A stretch of 34,609 bases of DNA from Alphaproteobacteria bacterium UBA3760 (GTDB lineage: Bacteria > Pseudomonadota > Alphaproteobacteria > Rs-D84), in assembly GCA_002371155.1 (NCBI GenBank), contig DFGC01000018.1:1-34609 (forward strand), in the 5' to 3' direction. Under the pieces are notes generated by a model, which was given only the letters and a program-made list of their open reading frames with translations, was not told the origin of the DNA and did no database searches. How positions within the stretch are numbered: position 1 is the first letter of the stretch; each line of letters begins with the position of its first letter. Shown in pieces: positions 8,306 to 14,308 of this stretch. The position numbers were made by a program, and so were the translations under genes.

Positions 8306-8761
8306 ATGATAGAAAGCAAAGAGCTACCTGGCGAACAACTTATTGGACTGATAAATTTATTACATAATACATTACAAACAGATGGTGATTTGTGTTATAA
8401 GGTCGATTATTGGCGCGATATTAACGCTGTTTATAAAGGGGGCACTTGCCTCGTTTGGTATGGAGGGCTTAAAGTAACGCACTGGGATTTTCCCGAACTT
8501 ATCCGCATACATCCGTGCTTGGGACGGCGGATAAACAAGGATATAATTTATCCAATTCACCTTTTTGAGCATACAATGGTAGGTGAAGACAGCTTTGGTC
8601 CTTTTTGTGATTATGGACATAAAGTGGTATGGGCTGGGATATCAGAAAAAGAATATCGGCAGATAAAAACAGAAATGGAATCTATCGGGGAAAAACAGAA
8701 ACAGGCCATAGAGTATATTATAACGGGTTTATCATTAAGAAATGCTCAAATGAAATGCTAG
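8306..8761 (+). CDS. Hypothetical protein in a repeat-bounded unit
   Basis: This 151-residue cytosolic protein is not recognised. The ATG at 8306 is chosen because a promoter lies 25 nt upstream and GAGG precedes it; the longer ORF from 8231 would start before the promoter. It is rich in aromatic residues and His (YWRDINAVYKGGTCLVWYGG, HWDFPELIRIHPCLGRR), with a C-terminal charged helix. The gene ends about 10 nt before a strong terminator that belongs to the third type A repeat, so promoter, one gene and terminator form a self-contained unit. Confidence 0.7.
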   Translation: MIESKELPGEQLIGLINLLHNTLQTDGDLCYKVDYWRDINAVYKGGTCLVWYGGLKVTHWDFPELIRIHPCLGRRINKDIIYPIHLFEHTMVGEDSFGPFCDYGHKVVWAGISEKEYRQIKTEMESIGEKQKQAIEYIITGLSLRNAQMKC

Positions 8762-8770
8762 CGAGTATTG

Positions 8771-8872
8771 AAAAATCCCGCAGAACTGCGGGATTTTTTA
8801 TCGATACTGGCATACCTGCCAGAATACTGGCGGGCTAGTATTCTGTTGCAGAATTTCCCATACCTAAATGCG
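8771..8872. repeat. Intrinsic terminator plus type A hairpin repeat copy 3
   Basis: AAAAATCCCGCAG/CTGCGGGATTTTT (8771-8799) is a bidirectional terminator for the gene ending at 8761. It is followed by a TGGCA/TGCCA hairpin and the tRNA-3'-end-like sequence at 8828-8872. Its order and parts match copy 2. The rest of the gap to 8973 shows nothing further. Confidence 0.75.
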
Positions 8873-8973
8873 TAAATACAGAGTATTTACAGAGAATTTG
8901 CCAGTTGATTGCCCTCAGTTATCAAGAATACATCCCCAACTATAGACTTTTTGGGGATAAACCAACAAAAAAG

Positions 8974-9315
8974 TTATAAGCATACTGTTTTTAGTATTGA
9001 ACATAATATCAATTGAAATACCAAAAAAACAGGCATTCCAAGCAAAGGAATAAAAAACGTTTTGCTTTTATATACTGGGACAAGAATATATCCTAACCAC
9101 ATTAACAATCCAAGCACTCCAAGTATACACAACACATCATAATGTGCCATGCATACCTGTTGTGAGTGTCCTGTTAAACAAGAACATGAATTCAACCATA
9201 TTCCACCATTTTTTGCTATTCTATCAAAATATGCTAAATCACATAAAAATATGTAAAAAAGCCCAGACAAGAATATTGCCACAGTATACAATAATGGGTA
9301 TATTTTTTGTTTCAT
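8974..9315 (-). CDS. Small membrane protein, probable orphan immunity protein
   Basis: This 113-residue protein has three to four hydrophobic segments and a Cys-rich loop (SCSCLTGHSQQVC). It begins 2 nt after a relic of a toxin C-terminus (9318-9362). Its last third (YKSKTFFIPLLGMPVFLVF) aligns by eye with the same part of the neighbouring 99-residue protein (YKWKFLFVPLLSCLAWLLL), so the two are probably diverged paralogues. The position after a toxin tail and the membrane topology suit protection against a periplasmic peptidoglycan-targeting toxin. No database family was recognised; the immunity role is inferred from context. Confidence 0.65.
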   Translation of the reverse strand: MKQKIYPLLYTVAIFLSGLFYIFLCDLAYFDRIAKNGGIWLNSCSCLTGHSQQVCMAHYDVLCILGVLGLLMWLGYILVPVYKSKTFFIPLLGMPVFLVFQLILCSILKTVCL

Positions 9316-9317
9316 GC

Positions 9318-9362
9318 CTAATATTTTACATTGATAATTAAATCATGTCCATTATTTTCAAA
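9318..9362 (-). pseudogene. Relic of a second toxin 3' end (last 14 codons plus stop)
   Basis: Bases 9322-9362 match the 3' end of the adjacent toxin gene (9669-9709) with 2 differences in 41. Read on the minus strand the relic encodes FENNGHDLIINVKY and a TAG stop; the intact toxin ends FENNGHDLIVNVKYK. The relic begins immediately after the TAA of the 99-residue gene and ends 2 nt before the ATG of the 113-residue gene. This is the pattern left when a toxin tail plus its immunity gene is displaced in a polymorphic toxin locus. Confidence 0.88.
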
Positions 9363-9662
9363 TTATATAAAAAATAAATAGACTATTAATAAATGCAATA
9401 TCATTAGTAATAACCATGCAAGACAAGATAATAAAGGAACAAATAAAAATTTCCATTTGTATGTTTTTATTGCCTGTATAGAAAAAAGCACAAACATGGT
9501 GCTAAACAATACTACAACTATTTTATCAACAAGAATAAGGCAGTTGTGCTCGCATATAAAACTCAGCAAACCGTCCCATTTACCATTATTTAAAAGACCA
9601 GCCAAATCATTCAAAAAGAATAATGTAAGGGTCATAGATAAAAAACTGCCTATAAAACTCAT
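9363..9662 (-). CDS. Small membrane protein, probable cognate immunity protein
   Basis: This 99-residue protein has three hydrophobic segments (about 5-25, 45-65, 72-97) and a Cys-containing loop (FICEHNCLI). Its ATG overlaps the toxin stop codon (TAATG), so translation is tightly coupled to the toxin. That arrangement, with a small membrane protein directly after a peptidoglycan-directed toxin domain, is typical of an immunity gene. It resembles the 113-residue protein downstream in size, topology and the K..F..PLL segment. The assignment rests on context, not on a recognised family. Confidence 0.72.
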   Translation of the reverse strand: MSFIGSFLSMTLTLFFLNDLAGLLNNGKWDGLLSFICEHNCLILVDKIVVVLFSTMFVLFSIQAIKTYKWKFLFVPLLSCLAWLLLMILHLLIVYLFFI

Positions 9663-10780
9663 TATTTGTATTTTACATTAACAATTAAATCATGTCCATT
9701 ATTTTCAAACCATTTTGTAAAATCGTCCATTTGTGATGTTAAATCAATACATCCATTAGAACCCGGCTCCCAACCACCATGAACATAAAAACCGCCTCTA
9801 TCAAAAGTATTGGTATCCGTTGATGCTTCTAATGGTATTCTTGAGCTCCCCCACGAATATAAACTGCCAGGCCATGTTCCTTTATTTATAAGCCCGGCCG
9901 CTAATCCATATGTGGTGATATGTTGTAATTTTTCTTGTCTTGCCACATATATGCCCTCTGGAATTGGCCCCCTGGATTGTGCATTTTGATATTCTGGACT
10001 TTGGTAACCAGGTTTTCCAGATACTGCATTCCATGATGCAACAACTTTGCCATTTTGATATATTGTTAATGTTTTGCCATCAAATTTAGCATATTGACCT
10101 TCTTTTATATCAACAGGTTTGTTAAAAGTTGGTGTTTTTTCTGACTGAGGTTCTTTGTCATTTTTCGGTACTTCTGGCTTTTGACCTTTATAAACCTTGC
10201 TGGAAATTGGTTTGCTGTTATCGTCCAGCTTTACTTCTTCAACCCAACAACGACAATTAGGATGAACAGGAACATCTGGAATATCATCTTTGTCTTCAAA
10301 TACTTCACCATTATGTGATGCACAATCATCGCAAATACGTTCATCGTCTTCACTGTGCCAAATCCAAATCTTTTTTGCCTCGGTGTGCTCTTCATCATCG
10401 TCATCTGGAATGTTTAGTGTATAAACAATCAGTTTTTCATTTTGTATATCACCCCAAGGCATTAAAACACGAACATCTATTTCTTCGTCGATTTCCACAA
10501 ATTGTGAATAATCGACCAAAATATCGTTTTCTGCTTCCGCTTCTGCCTCGGCTTCTTGAATTGCATTTTGTATGTCATCGTCAAATTTTTTTTGTGCATC
10601 CAGAAACTGTTCGTAGGTCATATCGTATTTGGGTTCAATATATTGACCAGTTGCATCTTGCTGCAATTCGCCAGGAAACAGTTTTTCCAGATATTCATTT
10701 GCTTTTGCAAATTCGGCGCTGTTTTTATTCCAATACTTATTAGATTGTAATAAATCGCGTAAAAATTTTGGTGTTTGCAT
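9662..10780 (-). CDS. MuF-type polymorphic toxin with C-terminal Tlde1/DUF2778 (L,D-transpeptidase-like) domain
   Basis: This 372-residue protein has no signal peptide. Residues 1-110 are helical and acidic. Residues 139-183 carry the end of a Mu gpF-like head-morphogenesis domain (WHSEDDERICDDCASHNGEV, then VHPNCRCWVEEV; Cys150/153, His173, Cys176/178). A Lys/Pro-rich linker (195-225) leads to a domain at 226-372 with GPIPEGIYVARQE (271-283), FYVHGG (331-336) and GSNGCIDL (340-347). This His/Cys pattern is that of DUF2778/Tlde1, a family of type VI-associated toxins that cut or exchange D-amino acids in peptidoglycan stem peptides; Cys344 is the likely nucleophile. The start at 10780 has AAAGGAG. 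Two membrane proteins follow as probable immunity genes. The delivery route is unknown; MuF toxins are known from temperate phages. Confidence 0.85.
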   Translation of the reverse strand: MQTPKFLRDLLQSNKYWNKNSAEFAKANEYLEKLFPGELQQDATGQYIEPKYDMTYEQFLDAQKKFDDDIQNAIQEAEAEAEAENDILVDYSQFVEIDEEIDVRVLMPWGDIQNEKLIVYTLNIPDDDDEEHTEAKKIWIWHSEDDERICDDCASHNGEVFEDKDDIPDVPVHPNCRCWVEEVKLDDNSKPISSKVYKGQKPEVPKNDKEPQSEKTPTFNKPVDIKEGQYAKFDGKTLTIYQNGKVVASWNAVSGKPGYQSPEYQNAQSRGPIPEGIYVARQEKLQHITTYGLAAGLINKGTWPGSLYSWGSSRIPLEASTDTNTFDRGGFYVHGGWEPGSNGCIDLTSQMDDFTKWFENNGHDLIVNVKYK

Positions 10781-10800
10781 TATAACTCCTTTGGTTAAAT

Positions 10801-10849
10801 AAAAAAGTCCGCACGTGGCGGGGTAAAAAAAAGACGACAAAATGTCGTC
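10801..10849 (-). terminator. Two tandem intrinsic terminator-like hairpins in the toxin leader
   Basis: Read on the minus strand, GACGACA-TTT-TGTCGTC followed by eight T (10825-10849) is followed by CCGC-CACGT-GCGG, AC and six T (10801-10821). Both lie between the toxin promoter (10865-10893) and its ribosome binding site, so they could attenuate toxin expression, or they could be remnants of an element border. Confidence 0.75.
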
Positions 10850-10864
10850 CACTAAATCGCGTTC

Positions 10865-10893
10865 ATTATATCACAAATAGCACAAAAAATCAA
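10865..10893 (-). promoter_or_regulatory. Sigma70 promoter for the toxin gene
   Basis: On the minus strand TTGATT (10888-10893) and TATAAT (10865-10870) are 17 bp apart. Transcription would start near 10858, giving a leader of about 78 nt with two terminator-like hairpins. Confidence 0.75.
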
Positions 10894-11011
10894 TAAAAAC
10901 TGGCATCGGGATTTGGGGCAAGGTATATAATTGCGGTGAATTTTGGCGGATTGGGTACGGATGATTATATACACTGGTAATGTTGCCCACAAAAATCGCC
11001 GGAAACGGAGC

Positions 11012-11072
11012 AAAAAAGAACATCCCGGGGAATTACCACGGGATGTTCAATATTACTGGCGGATGGGGAGGG
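11012..11072 (-). repeat. Terminator plus copy of tRNA-Ser 3' end (copy 1)
   Basis: Bases 11057-11072 repeat the last 16 nt of tRNA-Ser (11394-11409): CCA, discriminator G, acceptor strand and T-stem strand. Beyond it in the minus direction lies a hairpin GAACATCCCG/CGGGATGTTC (11018-11048) with a U-tract, the arrangement seen beyond the real tRNA. The rest of 10894-11056 shows no gene. Such copies mark att-like borders of elements inserted at a tRNA 3' end. Confidence 0.75.
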
Positions 11073-11165
11073 TGCCTTGATAAACAAAAACAAAACATAA
11101 CGCAAAAACTCTATTAAACATATCTGTTTTTGCATGTTTTGTAATTGTTCATCAGGAAAAATAAA

Positions 11166-11219
11166 AAATCCACCAAATGGTGGATTTCTTTTATTTTTCC
11201 TGGCGGATGGGGAGGGATT
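11166..11219 (-). repeat. Terminator plus copy of tRNA-Ser 3' end (copy 2)
   Basis: Bases 11201-11219 repeat the last 19 nt of tRNA-Ser (11394-11412). The adjoining hairpin AAATCCACCA/TGGTGGATTT (11166-11187) is a minus-strand terminator. The unit between copies 1 and 2 is 144 bp and contains a long AT-rich inverted repeat (AAAACATAACGCAAAAAC against GTTTTTGCATGTTTT). The unit between copy 2 and the tRNA is 193 bp and has no credible ORF. Confidence 0.75.
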
Positions 11220-11364
11220 GTAATTCCCACTTTGTTTCACTCGTGGGTCCCTTTCGACTCGTAAGATTCAAACTTCGCTATCGCTTGTTTTCATCAACTA
11301 TCGTCTCCGAACCCGGGCAACTAACGTTGCTGGGTTCAACCCGATGTCATACACGATAAAAACA

Positions 11365-11385
11365 AAATCGGCACAAGGCCGATTT
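11365..11385 (-). terminator. Intrinsic terminator of tRNA-Ser
   Basis: AAATCGGC (11365-11372) pairs with GCCGATTT (11378-11385) around a 5-nt loop. On the minus strand a U-rich run follows. It ends the tRNA transcript 9 nt past the CCA. Confidence 0.75.
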
Positions 11386-11393
11386 AATTTTTA

Positions 11394-11483
11394 TGGCGGA
11401 TGGGGAGGGATTCGAACCCCCGGAAGGGTTGCCCCTTCAACGGTTTTCAAGACCGTCGCATTCGACCGCTCTGCCACCCATCC
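11394..11483 (-). tRNA. tRNA-Ser(UGA)
   Basis: This is a 90-nt class II tRNA. It has acceptor GGATGGG/CCCATCC, discriminator G and encoded CCA, anticodon stem ACGGT/ACCGT with loop CTTGAAA (anticodon TGA), long variable arm AAGGG-GCAA-CCCTT, and T-arm with TTCGAAT. It reads UCN serine codons. Its 3' end is duplicated twice just downstream, so it appears to serve as an integration site. Confidence 0.97.
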
Positions 11484-11605
11484 GAAACCAATGTGCTGTG
11501 CGACGGCAATCATTATATACTATTTTTTCCCCAACGCAAATGCAAAATTTGCATAAATTTCCTTTTTACAATATTTTATGATATAATTCATCCCAGAGAG
11601 AGAAT

Positions 11606-12337
11606 ATGACAATAATCGTAATTATCGGTGTTTTGTTTTTCATATGGCTGGCGTTCGCGAACCCAATTCGTGGCGATATTGGCGAAGGCACCGTCGCGCG
11701 CAGGTTGAAATCTTTGCCATATAACAAATACATTGTGTTCAACGATGTTATGATTAAAACCCCGCGCGCCAGTGTCCAAATCGACCATATTGTCGTATCG
11801 CAATACGGAATATTTGTCATAGAAACAAAAAATATGTCCGGGTTTATCAGTGGCACCGAATATGCCGAAAACTGGGTTAAAACCCAAAACGGTCGCAAAT
11901 ATGAATTTTTCAACCCAATCCGTCAAAACCAAAGCCACATAAACGCATTGCGCTATAAATTGGACTTGCCGGAAAGTAAATTTATATCGATAATTGCGTT
12001 TTCTACGCGCGGGCGATTGTTGTTTCGCGAATTGCCGCGTTCGGTCATATATATCCCACATGTTGTTGGAAAAATAAAATGCTATCGCGATATAAAATTG
12101 TCTGTGGCGCGTGTGAATGATATCGCGCAACAGATTCAGAAAATAAAAAAATATAAACAGGTTTCCAATCGTCAACATGTTATCGATGTTGCTTCTGCGG
12201 TTGCGAATAAAAACAAAAAAATAAAGTCCGGCATATGTCCATCGTGTGGCAATAAATTAGTTTTGCGTCACGGCCAATACGGCGATTTTTATGGTTGCGC
12301 AAATTATCCAAAATGCAAATATACCACTCATAAATAG
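11606..12337 (+). CDS. NERD domain protein with C-terminal zinc ribbon
   Basis: This 243-residue protein begins with one membrane segment (3-18). A NERD (nuclease-related) domain follows, with EGTVARRL (27-34), QIDHIVVS (58-65) and the acidic ETKN motif (73-76) that corresponds to the (D/E)xK active-site pattern of restriction-endonuclease-like folds. A C-terminal topoisomerase-type C4 zinc ribbon (Cys211, 214, 231, 237) is present. The architecture suggests a membrane-anchored DNA-processing or DNA-binding protein; the exact activity is unknown. An extended -10 (TGATATAAT, 11579-11587) and GAGAGAGA upstream support the start. It begins 122 bp from tRNA-Ser on the opposite strand. Confidence 0.9.
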   Translation: MTIIVIIGVLFFIWLAFANPIRGDIGEGTVARRLKSLPYNKYIVFNDVMIKTPRASVQIDHIVVSQYGIFVIETKNMSGFISGTEYAENWVKTQNGRKYEFFNPIRQNQSHINALRYKLDLPESKFISIIAFSTRGRLLFRELPRSVIYIPHVVGKIKCYRDIKLSVARVNDIAQQIQKIKKYKQVSNRQHVIDVASAVANKNKKIKSGICPSCGNKLVLRHGQYGDFYGCANYPKCKYTTHK

Positions 12338-12365
12338 TTGCCTTGATAAAAAAATATTCTATAAT
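12338..12365 (+). promoter_or_regulatory. Putative promoter for a leaderless transcript
   Basis: TTGCCT (12338-12343) and TATAAT (12360-12365) are 16 bp apart. Only 6 nt separate the -10 from the ATG at 12372, and there is no Shine-Dalgarno sequence. The geometry matches 2618 and 16685. Confidence 0.6.
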
Positions 12366-12371
12366 TTGCAC

Positions 12372-12857
12372 ATGTATGTTTATATCGCAAATATTTGTTC
12401 TGTGCAAAAAAATCCAGATTTATACGCGTCGCGATTGTTGCCTAAACACCAATTACGCGCATTAAAAATCAAATCAGATAAACGAAAATCGCAATATATA
12501 ATTGGACATTTAATCGCCCGGTTTTGTGGAAAAAAACACACATCTATATCATACATTGATGATTTTGTTGTTGTTGCGGCGGCATCAAACGCGCGTGTTG
12601 GTGTGGCCATAGAAAACACCACAATCGAATACGATATGGCACAAATTGCCACAGAATTAAATTTTCCAACCCCAAAAAACAAAAACGAATTTTTCAGGCA
12701 ATTTTCCAAAATAAATTCTGGGTATAAAATGGGCGCGCATCCGCGGTTTTGTCATTTTATCCGATATGGGGATTATATAATCTGCATAACATCAACGCGA
12801 AATTTTGCGATGCCGAAATTAAGGAAATTTGACCCAGATAATATTGAAATATCATAA
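12372..12857 (+). CDS. Degenerate 4'-phosphopantetheinyl transferase-like protein
   Basis: This 161-residue protein starts at the ATG at 12372, 6 nt after a TATAAT box; an upstream extension to 12291 would run through the promoter. The layout recalls Sfp-type PPTases: an R-rich N-terminal helix (RLLPKHQLRALKIKSDKRKS), YIIGHLIARF, then VGVAIEN where the family has VGVDIE, and EFFRQFSKINSGYKM where it has F...W..KEA..K. The metal-binding Asp (here Ala) and the WxxKEA tryptophan and glutamate are not conserved, so it may be inactive or may have another role. The PPTase link is by eye and tentative. Confidence 0.55.
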   Translation: MYVYIANICSVQKNPDLYASRLLPKHQLRALKIKSDKRKSQYIIGHLIARFCGKKHTSISYIDDFVVVAAASNARVGVAIENTTIEYDMAQIATELNFPTPKNKNEFFRQFSKINSGYKMGAHPRFCHFIRYGDYIICITSTRNFAMPKLRKFDPDNIEIS

Positions 12858-12956
12858 AAATCCTAGGACACAGGTCTGATTGAATAAACACCTAATGTTT
12901 TGTTAAAATACCTATTGTTGACGGATAGCAAAACAAAACAAAAAAGGGAGAAAAAA

Positions 12957-13205
12957 ATGTTCACACATGAAGATTTGTGGAATGCTATCGAAATTTTGGC
13001 ACGAAAAAATAATATGACATGCAGTGGCCTTGCGCGTGCCAGTGGATTGGACCCAACGACATTCAACAAATCAAAACGTGCATCAAAATACGGCCAGCCG
13101 CGTTGGTTATCGATGGAAACAATAGCAAAAGTATTGTCTGCGACAAACACATCGGCGGATCAATTTGCCGAAATGTTTCCGCATACCCCGCACCCAGACC
13201 GATAA
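12957..13205 (+). CDS. Small HTH protein (N-terminal part of CI/S24-type repressor)
   Basis: This 82-residue protein consists of a five-helix HTH domain: HEDLWNAIEILARKNNMTCS, then GLARASGLDPTTFNKSKR (recognition helix), then WLSMETIAKVLSATNTSADQF. The sequence closely follows alphaproteobacterial S24-family LexA/CI-like repressors, which continue with a peptidase domain of about 120 residues. Here the frame stops after the HTH, so the self-cleavage domain is absent and it could act as a constitutive DNA-binding protein. AAGGGAG precedes the ATG. A bidirectional terminator follows at 13227-13246. Its target is unknown. Confidence 0.88.
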   Translation: MFTHEDLWNAIEILARKNNMTCSGLARASGLDPTTFNKSKRASKYGQPRWLSMETIAKVLSATNTSADQFAEMFPHTPHPDR

Positions 13206-13226
13206 ACCAAAAATGTTTATAAAAAA

Positions 13227-13246
13227 CACCGCCCAATCGGGCGGTG
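13227..13246. terminator. Bidirectional intrinsic terminator
   Basis: CACCGCCC (13227-13234) pairs with GGGCGGTG (13239-13246). The U-tract is stronger on the minus strand (six T), so it ends the small minus-strand gene at 13264 and probably the HTH gene on the plus strand. Confidence 0.8.
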
Positions 13247-13263
13247 ATTTTATGGATGTATTA

Positions 13264-13470
13264 TTATCTGTGGTTTTGTGCAACCGAATCCACAACACTG
13301 TCCACAACGGATGTATTTGGTTTCGCCATGTTGCGTTTGTATTTTTCCAGGTTGTATTTTTCCAGTCCAACATAACCACCGCCCAGTATCGCCAAAATTC
13401 CCGCGCACCACAATAATGGAACAATAGTCAGTTTGTGTTCATCCCAAAAACTATTTTTTTTCTTTGTCAT
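13264..13470 (-). CDS. Small single-pass membrane protein
   Basis: This 68-residue protein has a basic N-terminus, one membrane segment (about 17-34, IVPLLWCAGILAILGGGYVG) and a basic, then polar C-terminal tail ending SVVDSVVDSVAQNHR. AAAGGGATG lies about 6 nt before the ATG, and a strong terminator follows 18 nt past the stop, so it is a plausible independent small gene. No family was recognised. Confidence 0.65.
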   Translation of the reverse strand: MTKKKNSFWDEHKLTIVPLLWCAGILAILGGGYVGLEKYNLEKYKRNMAKPNTSVVDSVVDSVAQNHR

Positions 13471-13567
13471 TGTTCATCCCTTTGGTTTGATTCTCTCTGA
13501 TTAAATCATAACCAATATGCACCCAAAAAATCAACAAAAATCAACTCCACGCGCCATAATCAATTCC

Positions 13568-13596
13568 TTTACAAATTGATGTAAATCGTGCATAAT
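13568..13596 (+). promoter_or_regulatory. Putative sigma70 promoter
   Basis: TTTACA (13568-13573) and CATAAT (13591-13596) are 17 bp apart, upstream of the deaminase gene with ribosome binding site AAAGGAAAGGAAT. Confidence 0.6.
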
Positions 13597-13615
13597 CTGG
13601 TCAAAGGAAAGGAAT

Positions 13616-14164
13616 ATGTCAGAAAATAAAAACAGGTCCGTAATTGCCAATGAAAAAATAGATAATTCTAAATTGACCAATGCCGCAAAAATTATTCTAA
13701 GGCTGCAACAAGAATTAAAAAAATACATAAATAAAGGTTATGGCCCGTTCATGGCGGCGGTTTATGATGATAACGGCAATTTGATTGCTCGGGCGGTGAA
13801 CAGTGTTGTGAACAAATCTTGCAGTAATAATCATGCCGAAATGAACGCGATAAGATTAGCAGAAAAGAAATTGGGCACCTATGATTTATCAAAATATAAT
13901 CTAAGTTTGTATGTGACATCTGAACCATGTATGATGTGTTTGGGGGGTATTATGTGGTCTGGGATAAAAGCAGTTTATTATGGTGTTTCGTCCAAGCGGG
14001 TTACCAAAATAACCGGCTTTGACGAAGGTTTCAAACCAAAATGGTTTGATGAATTTAAAAAACGTGGCATAACCGTTTACGGTCAAATTGAACAGGACGC
14101 CGGTGAACAGGTTTTGCAAGATTATGTGGCCCAGGGTCATACAATTTATAAACCAAACAGATAA
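13616..14164 (+). CDS. Nucleoside/guanine deaminase, CDA-fold zinc hydrolase
   Basis: This 182-residue enzyme of the cytidine deaminase superfamily has zinc-binding motifs HAE (His73, catalytic Glu75) and PCMMC (Cys105, Cys108). The segment GYGPFMAAVYDDNGNLIAR (41-59) and the later GFDEGFKPKW resemble bacterial guanine deaminase GuaD or the broader nucleoside deaminase group rather than the tRNA-Arg editing enzyme TadA. It probably deaminates a purine base or nucleoside. It is the leftmost gene of the repeat-separated accessory array and is followed at once by the first repeat-like spacer. Substrate uncertain. Confidence 0.9.
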   Translation: MSENKNRSVIANEKIDNSKLTNAAKIILRLQQELKKYINKGYGPFMAAVYDDNGNLIARAVNSVVNKSCSNNHAEMNAIRLAEKKLGTYDLSKYNLSLYVTSEPCMMCLGGIMWSGIKAVYYGVSSKRVTKITGFDEGFKPKWFDEFKKRGITVYGQIEQDAGEQVLQDYVAQGHTIYKPNR

Positions 14165-14166
14165 CA

Positions 14167-14242
14167 TTCGTAATTTATCACCACAGATTTTATAGGTAAA
14201 TTGTCGCTTTTCGGGAGAGATGTTACAGTGTTTTTGAATAAA
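14167..14242 (+). repeat. Array repeat, partial copy (spacer 1)
   Basis: This spacer between the deaminase and the next gene shares the tail of the array repeat: ATTCGTAA at the start, then a TTGTCG..TTCGGG(A)AGA segment and GTTTTTGAATA. The same order is seen at 15204-15240, 16049-16105 and 17587-17645. The central palindrome with GGCAGGG is missing, so the copy is partial. Confidence 0.5.
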
Positions 14243-14308
14243 GGCTGACAAATATGTTGACAAACGCACATTTTTGTAGTATTTTATAATCGATAAGGGG
14301 GTTTTATA

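Noticed and set aside
9662..10780. Plain phage head protein
   Set aside because: Only the C-terminal Cys/His end of the MuF domain is present, and a full toxin-type domain plus immunity-like genes follow; no other head genes are nearby.
11177..11609. Plus-strand ORFs over the tRNA-Ser gene and its repeats
   Set aside because: They are antisense to a confident tRNA and its terminator.
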